DNA from: Chitinilyticum aquatile DSM 21506
Lineage (GTDB): Bacteria > Pseudomonadota > Gammaproteobacteria > Burkholderiales > Chitinibacteraceae
Assembly: GCF_000430805.1 (NCBI RefSeq)
Contig: NZ_KE387260.1
Coordinates: 269,860 to 333,859 of the forward strand
Length of the DNA: 64,000 nt
Direction of reading: 5' to 3'
A program made the translations under genes and the position numbers. The notes beneath the pieces were generated by a model. That model ran no database searches. It saw nothing but the letters and a program-made list of their open reading frames with translations, and was not told the origin of the DNA. Shown here in pieces: positions 1 through 8,655 of this stretch (positions are counted from its first letter, which is position 1; the number at the start of each line of letters is the position of its first letter).

Positions 1-287
1 CCGATCACCACCCCATCAACCCCCAGTTTCCTGCAGGCGAGCACGTCGCGCTCCATCACCTCGAATTCCAGATCGGTGTAGAGAAAATCGCCACCACGCG
101 GGCGAATGATGACATTGAAACCGATCCAGAGGCGATCACGGGCCACGGCGATCTGGCCATGACTCGGGGTGGTGCCACCTTCCAGCAGGTTGTCGCAGAA
201 TTCGACACGGCCTGCGCCACCTTCCTGCGCAGCAAGGCAGGACGCCACCGAGCCGGCACAGATTTCCAGCAATACTCCATCAGTCAT
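1..287 (-). CDS. cutC: CutC family protein, C-terminus cut by window edge
   Basis: This open frame starts at an ATG on the minus strand (base 287) and runs off the left edge, so only the first 95 residues are visible. A GGAG ribosome-binding site lies about 8 bases before the start. The translation has the CutC-family hallmarks: EICAGSVASC near the N-terminus, a GGTTPSHGQI segment, and IIRPRGGDFLYTDLEFEVM. CutC is a TIM-barrel protein named for copper homeostasis in E. coli; its molecular activity is not settled, so function here is by family only. It lies upstream of the dynamin-like gene's 3' end on the same strand, 113 bases away. Identification is firm, role uncertain. Confidence 0.85.
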   Translation of the reverse strand, partial: MTDGVLLEICAGSVASCLAAQEGGAGRVEFCDNLLEGGTTPSHGQIAVARDRLWIGFNVIIRPRGGDFLYTDLEFEVMERDVLACRKLGVDGVVI

Positions 288-354
288 GTTGTTCTCCGGA
301 TTGAATCACAGCGGTTGTAGCGCATGCGGCGCACGGATGCACGGTAGAAATGCA

Positions 355-380
355 CAACGCCGCGCGACTGCGCGGCGTTG
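355..380 (-). terminator. Candidate terminator hairpin after the dynamin-like gene
   Basis: Perfect 11-bp arms (CAACGCCGCGC and its complement) around a GACT loop, 20 bases beyond the stop codon of the minus-strand dynamin-like gene. On that strand it is followed by a modest T-containing tract rather than a long T-run, so it may be a weak or Rho-assisted terminator. Confidence 0.5.
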
Positions 381-400
381 TCGGCTGGCTTCACAGCATC

Positions 401-2407
401 TCAGGCAGCTTTTGACTGCGAGAAGTCGCGAATTTCTGCATTCAGCGTGCTGTAGATGCCGCGCAACTGCGCATCGATGCTGTGCAGTTGTTCGTCGAGC
501 TGGGCGCTGAATTCGTTGAGTTCCTTGATGCGATCTTCCAGCGTATCGGTGGCCTTGTGGATGCGCTTGATGCTTTCCAGACGGCGGCGCAGTTGCAGCT
601 GATGCTCGCGCACCTGTGTTTCCATCGGTGCCATCACGGCCTTCAGCCAGTTTTCCACGTCGCGATTGGCCACATCGAACACATAGATCACACGGCTGGC
701 GATGGTTTCGAAGAACTTGCGCGTCAGACGCCCCTGGCTGGTGGTCAGGATGTTGCCGACGGTATTGAAATGCTCACGGAAGGAGCGCTCAAGCCGCGCC
801 AGTTCCTTGTGGTATTTCAGCGTGGAAAACGGCGGCGGCGTCACCTGGCCAAGGCCGTGTTCTTCGCTGAACTTCTTGTACATCGCAGCCATCATCGCCT
901 GGATTTCGGCCACCTGTTCGGCCGACTTGGCGATCGAGGCATTCACATCAAGGAAGAAACGGTCCATCGTATTGCGCAGGCCGCCTTCGCCAAAGGAGAA
1001 GATGCTGCGCTCCATCTGCGTGCGGATGCGGGTAATTTCGTTCTTCAGCGCATCCTTGCCCAGCAGCGAATACAGCTTGTTGGTCTGCTGGCTGAACACG
1101 CTGCGCAAGGCCTGGAAGCGCACGAGGCCCTGTTCGAAGTGCTTCTTGTCTTCCTGCACCTTGTCCATCATCTGCAGGATGACATCCTGGTTCTTGCCCC
1201 TGAGGCCGGTCAGCTCGGTGAGTTGCTCGTTCACGCCCTCCTGGCGGGTGTTGAGAATCGAGCGGATCGCCAGCACGATGTCCTCGACCTCGCCTTGCGT
1301 GGCATCGCGGACAATGTCCTGCTTGCCCGGCAGCAGATCATCCGACAGGGCGCGCTCAAGGTGGGCAAGCTGGCTCTTCGCCAGCAGTGCGTCATCCTGC
1401 TGCACCTTGGCCACCAGCGCTTTCTGCGCCGATACCGGGAACACCTGCTGCGGCGTGACGTTCAGCAATTCGGAGGTGGTGCGGATCTGCTTGTCGAGTT
1501 CGGCCTGGACTTCGGCCTCGGTTTTCAGCGGATCCCACAGGCCATCGATCTTGTTGAGCACCACGAGGCGGCCATGACGATTACCCTGTCCGCGGGCGAT
1601 GTGATTGCGCCAGACGTCGATGTCGCTCTTGGTCACACCAGTGTCGGCGGCAAGAATGAAAAGGATCGCGTGAGCATTCGGCAGCAGATTCAGCGTCAGC
1701 TCCGGCTCTGTACCGATGGCATTCAAGCCCGGGGTGTCTAGGATGACGAGCCCCTGTTCGAGCAGGGGATGCGGGAAATTGATCACGGCATGGCGCCAGC
1801 ACGGGATTTCGACCTTGCCTTCCGCGTCGACCGTGATGACCTGATCAGGGTCATTTTCATCAAAGAGGCCGTACTGCTTGGCGGTATCGACACTGACTCG
1901 GCAGGTGGCACCAATCTCCCGGAACGCCTCCAGCAAGGCTTCCGGGCTGTCCAGATCCAGCTCGATGGTGTGCCACTCATCGCGGTAGCGGCGATATTCC
2001 TGCGTCGTGACATTGCCGGCGCGGGTTTCGATCGGCAGCAGCTGGATGGACGGGGTCTTGTCGGCGTCGTACAGCAGTTCGGTCGGACACATCGTCGTGC
2101 GACCTGCAGACGACGGCAGAATGCGCTGACCATAATGCGCGAAGAAAATGGCGTTGATCAGCTCGGACTTGCCACGCGAGAACTCGGCGACAAAGGCAAT
2201 ATTCAGCTTGTCTTCGCGCAGCTTCTCGGTCAGCGCCCTGATGCGCAGATCGGTCTGCGCATCGTTGAGATCCTGCTCGGCCAGCCAGCGTTGCAGTTGT
2301 GCAATTTGCTGGGTGAGATGAGCGCGCCAGGCGCTGTAGGCCTGGAAATCGGCCACCATGTAATCATTGGCGGCAATACTGTCCTGATGCAGATAATCGG
2401 TGCTCAT
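401..2407 (-). CDS. Dynamin-like large GTPase
   Basis: A 668-residue protein with a complete GTPase head near the N-terminus: G1/P-loop AEFSRGKS at about residues 74-81 (the first Gly of the usual GxxxxGKS is Ala), G3 DTPG at about 224-227 and G4 NKID at about 285-288. The remaining 350 residues are mostly helical with many charged and Gln-rich stretches, as expected for the stalk of a bacterial dynamin-like protein. There is no signal peptide or clear membrane span, so it probably acts at the inner face of the membrane. Bacterial dynamins remodel membranes; the exact task of this one is unknown. A GC-rich hairpin just downstream may end its transcript. Confidence 0.8.
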   Translation of the reverse strand: MSTDYLHQDSIAANDYMVADFQAYSAWRAHLTQQIAQLQRWLAEQDLNDAQTDLRIRALTEKLREDKLNIAFVAEFSRGKSELINAIFFAHYGQRILPSSAGRTTMCPTELLYDADKTPSIQLLPIETRAGNVTTQEYRRYRDEWHTIELDLDSPEALLEAFREIGATCRVSVDTAKQYGLFDENDPDQVITVDAEGKVEIPCWRHAVINFPHPLLEQGLVILDTPGLNAIGTEPELTLNLLPNAHAILFILAADTGVTKSDIDVWRNHIARGQGNRHGRLVVLNKIDGLWDPLKTEAEVQAELDKQIRTTSELLNVTPQQVFPVSAQKALVAKVQQDDALLAKSQLAHLERALSDDLLPGKQDIVRDATQGEVEDIVLAIRSILNTRQEGVNEQLTELTGLRGKNQDVILQMMDKVQEDKKHFEQGLVRFQALRSVFSQQTNKLYSLLGKDALKNEITRIRTQMERSIFSFGEGGLRNTMDRFFLDVNASIAKSAEQVAEIQAMMAAMYKKFSEEHGLGQVTPPPFSTLKYHKELARLERSFREHFNTVGNILTTSQGRLTRKFFETIASRVIYVFDVANRDVENWLKAVMAPMETQVREHQLQLRRRLESIKRIHKATDTLEDRIKELNEFSAQLDEQLHSIDAQLRGIYSTLNAEIRDFSQSKAA

Positions 2408-2518
2408 GTCACCCCCGGTCCCGGAATATGTTCTTGATTGTTCTATCTGATTTTGCGTGCTAAATCGCGCAGCGGCAACTTTGTCCGCCCGATCGCCATA
2501 CGTACTGTATTTTACACA

Positions 2519-3337
2519 TCAATTCGGCTGGCATTTCGGGCAAAAGCAGCTCGCCCGCTGCCCCAGCCGGATCTGCTGCATGGGCGTGCCGCAAACGCGG
2601 CAAGGCAGTCCCTCCCGGCCATACGCAAAGCAATTGAGCATGAAATAACCAGCCTTGCCATCTGTATCCACATAATCGCGCAAGGTGCTGCCACCCGCAG
2701 TGATGGCCTCCGTCAGCACGGCCTTGATTGCTTCGACCAGTACGGCGATTTCCCTGGCCGCAAGTAATCCGGCCGGACGCAGGGGATGAATTCCGGCGCG
2801 GAACAGACTCTCGGCCGCATAGATATTACCGACACCAACCACATGGTGATTGTCCATGATCAGCGATTTGATCGCGGTCTTGCGCCCAGCACAGCATTTA
2901 GCCAGCCAGTCCGGCGAAAACTGGCCGGAAAGCGGCTCGGGGCCTAGCTCTGCCAGCAGCGGATGCGCTTGCCCGTCAGCTTCGGCCCACAGCCAGGCGC
3001 CGAAGCGGCGTGGATCCCGATATCGCAGCCTCATGCCGTTATCCAGTACAAGATCAATGTGCTCATGCTTCTCCGGCGGAAAGGGCTGGCTCAAGGCCCG
3101 CAAACTGCCCGACATGCCCAGATGAACCAGCAGAACTCCGCTATCGAACTCGAACAGCAAATACTTGGCGCGCCGGCTGACACGGCGGATGACCTGTCCC
3201 GCAACCCGCTCACCCAGTTCTTCCGGCACAGGCCAGCGCAGGCGCGAATTACGGACAATCAGCTCCTTGACCGCAGCTCCGGCCACATGCCCCGCAATTC
3301 CGCGACGAGTGGTTTCAACTTCGGGTAATTCAGGCAC
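2519..3337 (-). CDS. mutM: Formamidopyrimidine-DNA glycosylase (Fpg/MutM)
   Basis: Base-excision-repair glycosylase/AP lyase that removes 8-oxoguanine and formamidopyrimidines. I place the start at the GTG at base 3337, giving 272 residues beginning M-PELPEVETTRRG: Fpg uses Pro2, exposed after Met removal, as its catalytic nucleophile, so the protein must begin with Pro right after the initiator. An ATG two codons upstream would give MPVPELPE and bury that proline. A GGAGAG site lies 7 bases from the GTG but only 1 base from the ATG, which agrees. The HLGMSG motif and a C-terminal zinc finger (CRVC ... CPKC) are intact. The length matches the family. Confidence 0.95.
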   Translation of the reverse strand: MPELPEVETTRRGIAGHVAGAAVKELIVRNSRLRWPVPEELGERVAGQVIRRVSRRAKYLLFEFDSGVLLVHLGMSGSLRALSQPFPPEKHEHIDLVLDNGMRLRYRDPRRFGAWLWAEADGQAHPLLAELGPEPLSGQFSPDWLAKCCAGRKTAIKSLIMDNHHVVGVGNIYAAESLFRAGIHPLRPAGLLAAREIAVLVEAIKAVLTEAITAGGSTLRDYVDTDGKAGYFMLNCFAYGREGLPCRVCGTPMQQIRLGQRASCFCPKCQPN

Positions 3338-3444
3338 CGGCATGCTCTCCGCAGACGTAGAATGGAAAGTAAATTGTGGCAATCACTTGGACTTTGCCGC
3401 CAGTTTACCTAATATCGCCATTCCATCCTGCCCGGACTGAATTC

Positions 3445-5175
3445 ATGCCCAGCCTGCGTATTGTTTACTCCGCCCTTGTTGCCGGGCTGTTTTCCCTGGG
3501 CAGCACCGGCTTTGCACATGCAGCGGCTCCCGACAAGGAAGAAAACACTTCCTCTCCCGATGAGGCGTTAAGCGCGCCATTGCCCAATTTGCCGCTCACA
3601 CCCGAGCTGCTGCAGCTGATGCTGGTCGGCGATATCGCGGCACAGCGCGGTGACGGAGTGCTTGCGGCCCAGCTCTGGCATGAGCTGGCAAAACGCACGA
3701 ACGACCCGCGCATTGCGCGCCGGGCAACCGAGCTGGGCATCAATAGCGGCCAACTCGGGCTGGCACTGGATGCAGCAGAGCGCTGGAACAGGACGGATCC
3801 TTACTCCAAGGATGCGCAGCAGCTCATGATAGGCTTGCTGATCCGGGCCAACCGCATCAATGATGTTGACCCCTATCTGCTCGCGCTGATGCAGAGCACC
3901 CCCAGGGAAATCGCACCATTTTTCATGCAACTCCATCTGCTGTGGGGCAAAAATGCCGACCGCAATGCGGTCCTGGCGACAACGACGCGGCTGGCAGCCC
4001 GTTACCCGCAATTGCCCGAAGCTCACTTCGCCCGTTCGGTGGCTTCAGCCAATGCCGGCAAGAATCCGGAAGCGATTGCCGACCTTGATCAGGCGCTGGC
4101 ATTACGCCCGGACTGGGAAGCCGCAGCGCTCTACAAGGCACAGCTGCTGGCCGGCAAGGATCCGCAGGCCAGTCTTGCGCTACTGAAAACGGCCAGTGCG
4201 GCCAATCCGATGTCACTCGCACTCCTGCTTGCCCAGGCAAGGCTGCAGGCCGAGCAGAACCAGATCGATGCGGCGCATGCCACTTACCAGCGCATCCTGC
4301 AGCAACATCCGGAGAATATGGAAGCCATGATCGGCAGCGCCATCACGGCGCTGGATCTGCGCCGGCTGGACGAAGCCCGCATCCTGCTGGAACAGATTAT
4401 CGAACGCAAACCGGCCGAACCAAGCCTTTTCTATCTCTATCTGGGGCAAATTGCGGAAGAACAGCGCCAGTGGCAAACCGCGCTTGACTGGTACAAGCAG
4501 GTCAATGATCCGCAGCACCTCGAAAAGCTCAACCTGCGCCTGCCCAGGGTCATGGCACGCGCAGGGCAGCGGGAGGCCGCACTGCAAGCGGTTGCGGCAC
4601 TGCCAGTTGCAACGGAAAACCAGCAAGTCAGCAAGGCACAGGCAGAAGCCATGGTATGGAAGGAGCTGGGCGACCTCAACCGCGCCCGGACAACACTCAG
4701 CGAAGCACTGCGCCGCCACCCGAAAAATGCAGACTTGTACTACGACCGCTCGATCTATGCCGACGAACTGGGCGACATCACCGGCGCCGAAGCCGACTTG
4801 CGCCAGAACCTGCTGCTGAATCCAGATAATGCCGCCGGGCAGAATGCGCTGGGCTACCTGCTGACCAACCGCAGCGAACGGTATGCCGAGGCCGAGCCCC
4901 TGATTGAAGCCGCACTGGCACAGGAACCGGACAACCCGGCCTTCCTTGACAGCATGGGCTGGCTGCGCCTCAAGCAGGGGCGCTACGCCGAAGCCGCAGA
5001 ACTTTTGCAGAAAGCATGGCACGACAGCAATGAACCCGAAATCGGCCTGCACCTCGCCGAGGCGCTCGTCAAACTCGGCAAGACCAGGGAAGCACGCGGC
5101 GTCATCGAAGCCGTGCAGAAGCTGGATGCCGGCAACCGCGAGCTGGCGGCAACACGCGAGCGACTGGGACTCTGA
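3445..5175 (+). CDS. Secreted tetratricopeptide-repeat protein upstream of lolB
   Basis: A 576-residue protein whose start I place at the ATG at 3445 because it opens a classic signal peptide (MPSLRIVYSALVAGLFSLG ending at AHA); an in-frame upstream ATG at 3376 would put 23 unlikely residues before it. After a short Pro/Ser linker the chain is built almost wholly of TPR-type helical repeats, with clear ones such as LGYLLTNRSERYAEAEPLI and the segment beginning DSMGWLRLKQGRYAEAAELL. It is presumably a periplasmic or outer-membrane-associated scaffold. The stop overlaps the lolB start by one base (TGATG), so the two are translationally coupled. Its partner is unknown, though the pairing with lolB and ispE is common in betaproteobacteria. 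Confidence 0.8.
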   Translation: MPSLRIVYSALVAGLFSLGSTGFAHAAAPDKEENTSSPDEALSAPLPNLPLTPELLQLMLVGDIAAQRGDGVLAAQLWHELAKRTNDPRIARRATELGINSGQLGLALDAAERWNRTDPYSKDAQQLMIGLLIRANRINDVDPYLLALMQSTPREIAPFFMQLHLLWGKNADRNAVLATTTRLAARYPQLPEAHFARSVASANAGKNPEAIADLDQALALRPDWEAAALYKAQLLAGKDPQASLALLKTASAANPMSLALLLAQARLQAEQNQIDAAHATYQRILQQHPENMEAMIGSAITALDLRRLDEARILLEQIIERKPAEPSLFYLYLGQIAEEQRQWQTALDWYKQVNDPQHLEKLNLRLPRVMARAGQREAALQAVAALPVATENQQVSKAQAEAMVWKELGDLNRARTTLSEALRRHPKNADLYYDRSIYADELGDITGAEADLRQNLLLNPDNAAGQNALGYLLTNRSERYAEAEPLIEAALAQEPDNPAFLDSMGWLRLKQGRYAEAAELLQKAWHDSNEPEIGLHLAEALVKLGKTREARGVIEAVQKLDAGNRELAATRERLGL

Positions 5176-5741
5176 TGCGGCACTGGCTTCTGTTGCTGGG
5201 GCTTCTCTTGCTGACTGCCTGCGCGCAACTGCCGACTGCGCCCGCCAGCGGCTACGCACTCAGCGGGCGTCTCAGCATCCGTGACGGCAAGCAGAACCAG
5301 CAAGCCCTGTTCGGTTGGCAGACGAGCGCGGCACAGGACAGACTCAGCTTCGACAGCCCTCTCGGCCAGACACTGGCAGCCCTTACCATCCAGTACGACA
5401 GTAGCGGGTACCCCGTATCCGCCACGCTGGAACAGGGTGGCACTACACCCGTCACCGCATCTGATCCGCAGGCCCTGCTCTACCAGCTGACCGGCCTTTC
5501 ACTCCCGCTTGGCGGTCTGCGCTGGTGGCTGCGTGGTGAGGCAGCCCCATTCTCCCCCGCCGAGCGCAGCGAAACCGACGGCACGGTCACCCTCCGCCAG
5601 GATGGCTGGCAGATCGAAGCTCGCGACTTCCGTCCGCTGGGTCAGCACCAGCAGCCATACCGCATTGATGCGCGCCGTGATGACATCCAGCTCCGCATCG
5701 TGATTTCCGACGCCAGCACCGACTTGCAAACCACACCATGA
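5175..5741 (+). CDS. lolB: Outer-membrane lipoprotein insertion protein LolB
   Basis: A 188-residue lipoprotein. The N-terminus MRHWLLLLGLLLLTAC is a lipoprotein signal with the lipidated Cys at about residue 16 (lipobox LTAC). The following YALSGRLSIRDGKQNQQALFGWQ segment is characteristic of LolB, which receives lipoproteins from the periplasmic carrier LolA and inserts them in the outer membrane. It overlaps the TPR gene upstream by one base and ispE downstream by four (ATGA), a tight operon that is a standard arrangement in proteobacteria and supports the call. Confidence 0.9.
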   Translation: MRHWLLLLGLLLLTACAQLPTAPASGYALSGRLSIRDGKQNQQALFGWQTSAAQDRLSFDSPLGQTLAALTIQYDSSGYPVSATLEQGGTTPVTASDPQALLYQLTGLSLPLGGLRWWLRGEAAPFSPAERSETDGTVTLRQDGWQIEARDFRPLGQHQQPYRIDARRDDIQLRIVISDASTDLQTTP

Positions 5742-6601
5742 ATCTTGACGCCTTTGCCAGCACGGACGGTTTTTACGACTTTCCGGCGCCCGCCAAACTC
5801 AATCTCTTCCTGCACATCATCGGCCGCCGCCCTGACGGCTACCACCTGCTGCAGTCAACCTTCCAGCTGATCGATTACAGTGACACCATTTCCCTGCGGG
5901 TGCGCGATGACGGACAACTGTTGCACCGCAACCCCATCCCGGGCGTGGCACCGGAACATGATCTCTGCATCAGGGCCGCACGCCTCATGCAGGAAAAAAC
6001 CGGCTGCACGCAGGGAGTCGACCTTGGCATTACCAAGCGACTGCCCATGGGCGGCGGCGTCGGCGGTGGCAGCTCGGATGCAGCAACCGTCATGCTGGCG
6101 CTCAACCGGCTCTGGCAACTGCACCTGCCCAGGCAGACACTGATGGACTGGGGCGTGACGCTTGGCGCCGATGTTCCCTTCTTCCTGTTCGGGCAAACGG
6201 CCTTCGTCGAGGGCATCGGCGAGCGCATGACAGCGGTTCCGTCAGAAGATCAATGGTTTGTCGTGCTGCACCCGCAAGTGCACGTACCTACCCCTGAAAT
6301 TTTTTGCGACGAAGGCTTGACACGCAATACGCCCCCCCTTATAGTTCGCGTCCTCGACAACGCAGCAACGCAAAACGACTTGCAGGCGGTGGCGAGCAGG
6401 AAGTTCCCGCTAATACAGAAACATCTCGACTGGTTGAGCCAGTTTGGTGAAGCGAGAATGACCGGATCAGGAAGTTGTGTGTTTGCGAAATTCGCTTCAC
6501 AAACTGCGGCAAATCAAGTAATATCGCAGCTTCCCGACGAAATGAAAGGCTTTATTGCCAGATCATTGAGTCAACACCAGTTACATGAATTTGCTGATTA
6601 A
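5738..6601 (+). CDS. ispE: 4-diphosphocytidyl-2-C-methyl-D-erythritol kinase
   Basis: GHMP-family kinase of the MEP isoprenoid pathway that phosphorylates CDP-methylerythritol. The 287-residue chain has PAPAKLNLFLHIIGRRPDGYH near the N-terminus (catalytic Lys at about 20), the Gly-rich ATP loop LPMGGGVGGGSSDAA at about 102-116, LGADVPFF with the catalytic Asp at about 145, and the C-terminal MTGSGSCVFA motif. It is about 10 residues longer at the N-terminus than many homologues, but its ATG overlaps the lolB stop, so this start is the coupled one. A tRNA-Gln gene follows 24 bases after its stop and may be cotranscribed. Confidence 0.95.
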   Translation: MNLDAFASTDGFYDFPAPAKLNLFLHIIGRRPDGYHLLQSTFQLIDYSDTISLRVRDDGQLLHRNPIPGVAPEHDLCIRAARLMQEKTGCTQGVDLGITKRLPMGGGVGGGSSDAATVMLALNRLWQLHLPRQTLMDWGVTLGADVPFFLFGQTAFVEGIGERMTAVPSEDQWFVVLHPQVHVPTPEIFCDEGLTRNTPPLIVRVLDNAATQNDLQAVASRKFPLIQKHLDWLSQFGEARMTGSGSCVFAKFASQTAANQVISQLPDEMKGFIARSLSQHQLHEFAD

Positions 6602-6625
6602 TTATGTTGATTGGCAGGTTTATAT

Positions 6626-6702
6626 AGGGGAGTCGCCAAGTTGGTTAAGGCATCGGATTTTGATTCCGACATGCGAAGGTTCGAATCCTTCTTCCCCTGC
6701 CA
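6626..6702 (+). tRNA. tRNA-Gln (anticodon TTG)
   Basis: A complete cloverleaf of 77 nt including an encoded CCA. The 7-bp acceptor stem pairs 6626-6632 with 6692-6698 (last pair G-T), the D stem is GCC/GGC, the anticodon stem TCGGA/TCCGA encloses the anticodon TTG at 6660-6662, and the T arm is GAAGG/CCTTC around TTCGAAT. The discriminator base is G. It sits between ispE and prs, a position typical of betaproteobacteria. Confidence 0.97.
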
Positions 6703-6711
6703 CTTTTAGAA

Positions 6712-6747
6712 AGAAAAGCGTGTAATCCACAAATTACACGCTTTTCT
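6712..6747 (+). terminator. Strong hairpin between tRNA-Gln and prs
   Basis: A perfect 15-bp inverted repeat (AGAAAAGCGTGTAAT and its complement) with a 6-base loop CCACAA, beginning 9 bases after the tRNA and ending 18 bases before the prs start codon. The A-rich/T-rich outer ends resemble an intrinsic terminator, but only a short T-run follows. It may end the ispE-tRNA transcript, or form in the prs leader and affect tRNA processing or prs translation. Confidence 0.6.
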
Positions 6748-6765
6748 CGTTTCTGGGATTGGAAA

Positions 6766-7716
6766 ATGGCTTACGACAGCCTCATGGTATTCACCGGCAA
6801 CGCTAACCCGCGCCTTGCCGAACAAGTGGTCAATCACCTCGACATCTCCTTGGTACGTGCCACTGTCGGCCGTTTCTCGGATGGTGAAGTGACGGTGGAG
6901 CTGCTCGAAAACGTACGCGGCCGCGACGTCTTCGTTCTGCAGTCCACCTGTGTACCGACCAACGACAACCTGATGGAAATCATGCTGATGGTTGACGCGC
7001 TCAAGCGCGCTTCCGCCGGCCGGATTACCGCCGCCATTCCCTATTTCGGCTATGCCCGCCAAGATCGCCGCCCGCGTTCCGCCCGCGTACCGATTTCGGC
7101 CAAGGTCGTCGCCAACATGCTCACCGTCGCCGGTGTAGACCGTGTCCTGACCGTTGATGTGCATGCCGACCAGATCCAGGGCTTCTTCGACATTCCGGTC
7201 GACAACATCTATTCGACGCCCGTGCTGCTCGCCGACATCCGCGAAAAGCGCTACGAAGACCTGATGGTCGTCAGCCCGGACGTCGGTGGCGTATTGCGTG
7301 CCCGCGCGATGGCCAAGCAGCTCAATGTCGACATGGCCATCATTGACAAGCGCCGTCCGAAGGCCAACGTTGCCGAAGTCATGCACATCATCGGTGACGT
7401 CAAAGACCGCACCTGCGTGATCATCGATGACATGATCGACACCGCCAATACGCTGTGCAAGGCCGCAGAAGCGCTGAAGAAGTTCGGTGCCAAGCGCGTG
7501 ATGGCCTACGCCACCCACCCGGTGTTCTCCGGTGCCGCCATCGAGCGCATCCTGAATTCCGAGCTGGATGAAGTGGTCGTGACCGACACCATTCCGGTAC
7601 CGGAAGCGGCACAGGCCACCGGTCGCATCCGCGTGGTATCGATTGCCGGCCTGCTGGCCGAAACGATGCGCCGCATCAACAACGAAGAGTCGGTTTCCAC
7701 CCTCTTCGTCGATTAA
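6766..7716 (+). CDS. prs: Ribose-phosphate pyrophosphokinase (PRPP synthase)
   Basis: Makes PRPP from ribose 5-phosphate and ATP for nucleotide, histidine, tryptophan and NAD synthesis. The 316-residue length is normal for the family. Visible signatures are the N-terminal [21 protein letters not shown], the catalytic segment [19 protein letters not shown], the metal/ribose-binding [12 protein letters not shown], and the PRPP loop [12 protein letters not shown]. The ATG follows a GGA-containing leader a few bases after a large hairpin. It lies between tRNA-Gln and rplY, a conserved betaproteobacterial order; the 137-base gap to rplY is structured (see the leader entry). Confidence 0.97.
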   Translation: MAYDSLMVFTGNANPRLAEQVVNHLDISLVRATVGRFSDGEVTVELLENVRGRDVFVLQSTCVPTNDNLMEIMLMVDALKRASAGRITAAIPYFGYARQDRRPRSARVPISAKVVANMLTVAGVDRVLTVDVHADQIQGFFDIPVDNIYSTPVLLADIREKRYEDLMVVSPDVGGVLRARAMAKQLNVDMAIIDKRRPKANVAEVMHIIGDVKDRTCVIIDDMIDTANTLCKAAEALKKFGAKRVMAYATHPVFSGAAIERILNSELDEVVVTDTIPVPEAAQATGRIRVVSIAGLLAETMRRINNEESVSTLFVD

Positions 7717-7725
7717 GCAACACCA

Positions 7726-7791
7726 GCCCCGTTAGCCTGCAGGTATACACCTGCAACCTGGCGGGGCAAATGCATTCAGGGGAATACCCCC
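7726..7791 (+). promoter_or_regulatory. Structured leader between prs and rplY
   Basis: Nested inverted repeats precede rplY: an outer GCCCCG (7726-7731) pairs with CGGGGC (7762-7767), enclosing a smaller hairpin with arms GCAGGT/ACCTGC (7739-7744 and 7749-7754). A further GGGG/CCCC mini-hairpin follows near 7779-7790. It could be an attenuator, an mRNA stabiliser, or an L25 autoregulatory site; no known riboswitch class was recognised. Confidence 0.4.
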
Positions 7792-7853
7792 GGAATCGCT
7801 GGTCGCCCTGGTCGCGGGGGACGAGCGTTTAATTACGAAACGGAGTATTTAAG

Positions 7854-8429
7854 ATGTCTTTTGAAATCAATGCACAAAGCCGTCCTGCGCAGGGCACCGG
7901 AGCGAGCCGCCGCCTGCGCAAGGCTGGCCGTCTGCCGGCAGTCGTTTACGGTGGCAGCAAGGACGCGATCGCCGTGTCCCTGGACCACAACGAAATGTAC
8001 TACACCCTGCAAGACGAAAAATTCCACACCGCGCTGATCAAGCTGAATGTGGAAGGCGCCATCGAACAGGTTCTGCTGCGCGCAGTTCAGTACCACCCGT
8101 TCAAGCAGCAAGTCCTGCACGTTGACTTCCAGCGCGTTGATGATGCCACCAAGGTTGAAATCAAGGTTCCGCTGCACTTCGTGAATGGCGACACCTGCCT
8201 GGGCGTCAAGCTGCAAGGCGGTTCCATCGCTCACGCACTGAACGAAGTTCAGATCCGTGCCGTTGCCACCAAGATCCCGGATTATGTCGAAGTGGATCTG
8301 GGCGCCCTGGCCGTTGGCAATACCGCCGTTCACCTGTCCGACCTGAAGCTGCCGGAAGGTGTCGAGCTGGTCAGCCTGCTGCGCGGCAACGATCTGGCTG
8401 TTGCCATCCTGAACGGCGCCAAGGCTTGA
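7854..8429 (+). CDS. rplY: 50S ribosomal protein L25 / Ctc-type general stress protein
   Basis: Binds 5S rRNA in the large ribosomal subunit. At 191 residues it is the long Ctc form: an L25 domain (about residues 1-92, with GTGASRRLRKAGRLPAVVYGG) followed by a beta-rich C-terminal TL5 domain (KVPLHFVNGDTCLGVKLQGG ... VDLGALAVGN). The ATG is preceded by a GGAG site. It follows prs as expected. The peptidyl-tRNA hydrolase gene that often comes next is not here; a strong terminator and a palindromic repeat follow instead, so the operon ends with rplY. Confidence 0.95.
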   Translation: MSFEINAQSRPAQGTGASRRLRKAGRLPAVVYGGSKDAIAVSLDHNEMYYTLQDEKFHTALIKLNVEGAIEQVLLRAVQYHPFKQQVLHVDFQRVDDATKVEIKVPLHFVNGDTCLGVKLQGGSIAHALNEVQIRAVATKIPDYVEVDLGALAVGNTAVHLSDLKLPEGVELVSLLRGNDLAVAILNGAKA

Positions 8430-8466
8430 TTGTCGCCCCCGGGATGATGCAGTAGCACGCATCGGA

Positions 8467-8494
8467 AAACCGGCCCTGCGGGGCCGGTTTTTTT
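8467..8494 (+). terminator. Rho-independent terminator after rplY
   Basis: A perfect 10-bp stem (AAACCGGCCC with its complement) around a TGCG loop, followed directly by a run of seven T residues. A textbook intrinsic terminator 37 bases after the rplY stop. Confidence 0.93.
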
Positions 8495-8507
8495 GCGCTC
8501 CCGATTT

Positions 8508-8566
8508 ATACCCACCCCCCTTTAGTGCCAAAGCCCTCCATTCCAAAGGGCTGCATGGCAATACCC
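8508..8566. repeat. Palindromic intergenic repeat, copy 1
   Basis: ATACCC at each end, with an inner AAGCCCT...AAAGGGCT hairpin. This copy uses the CCCT/AGGG stem variant rather than CCATTT/AAATGG. It lies just after the rplY terminator. Confidence 0.7.
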
Positions 8567-8589
8567 AGCAGATGGGGGCAGGCATCGCG

Positions 8590-8607
8590 ATGTCATACGG
8601 GCGTCAT
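8590..8607 (+). promoter_or_regulatory. Candidate PHO box upstream of phoX
   Basis: Two 7-mers, ATGTCAT and GCGTCAT, separated by 4 bases (ACGG), matching the CTGTCAT-N4-CTGTCAT geometry of a PhoB site with an 11-base period. A weak -10-like GATGAT lies 10 bases further on, the spacing seen at PhoB-activated promoters. The downstream gene is a phosphatase, which agrees with phosphate control. Confidence 0.55.
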
Positions 8608-8655
8608 CGGCAAGCCCGATGATGGCGGCTTTCCATAGCCACTGACCTGCTTGCC

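Noticed and set aside
4213..5259. 348-codon open frame on the minus strand opposite the TPR gene
   Set aside because: It lies fully antisense to a recognisable gene in a GC-rich stretch; the translation shows no family features and no ribosome-binding site.
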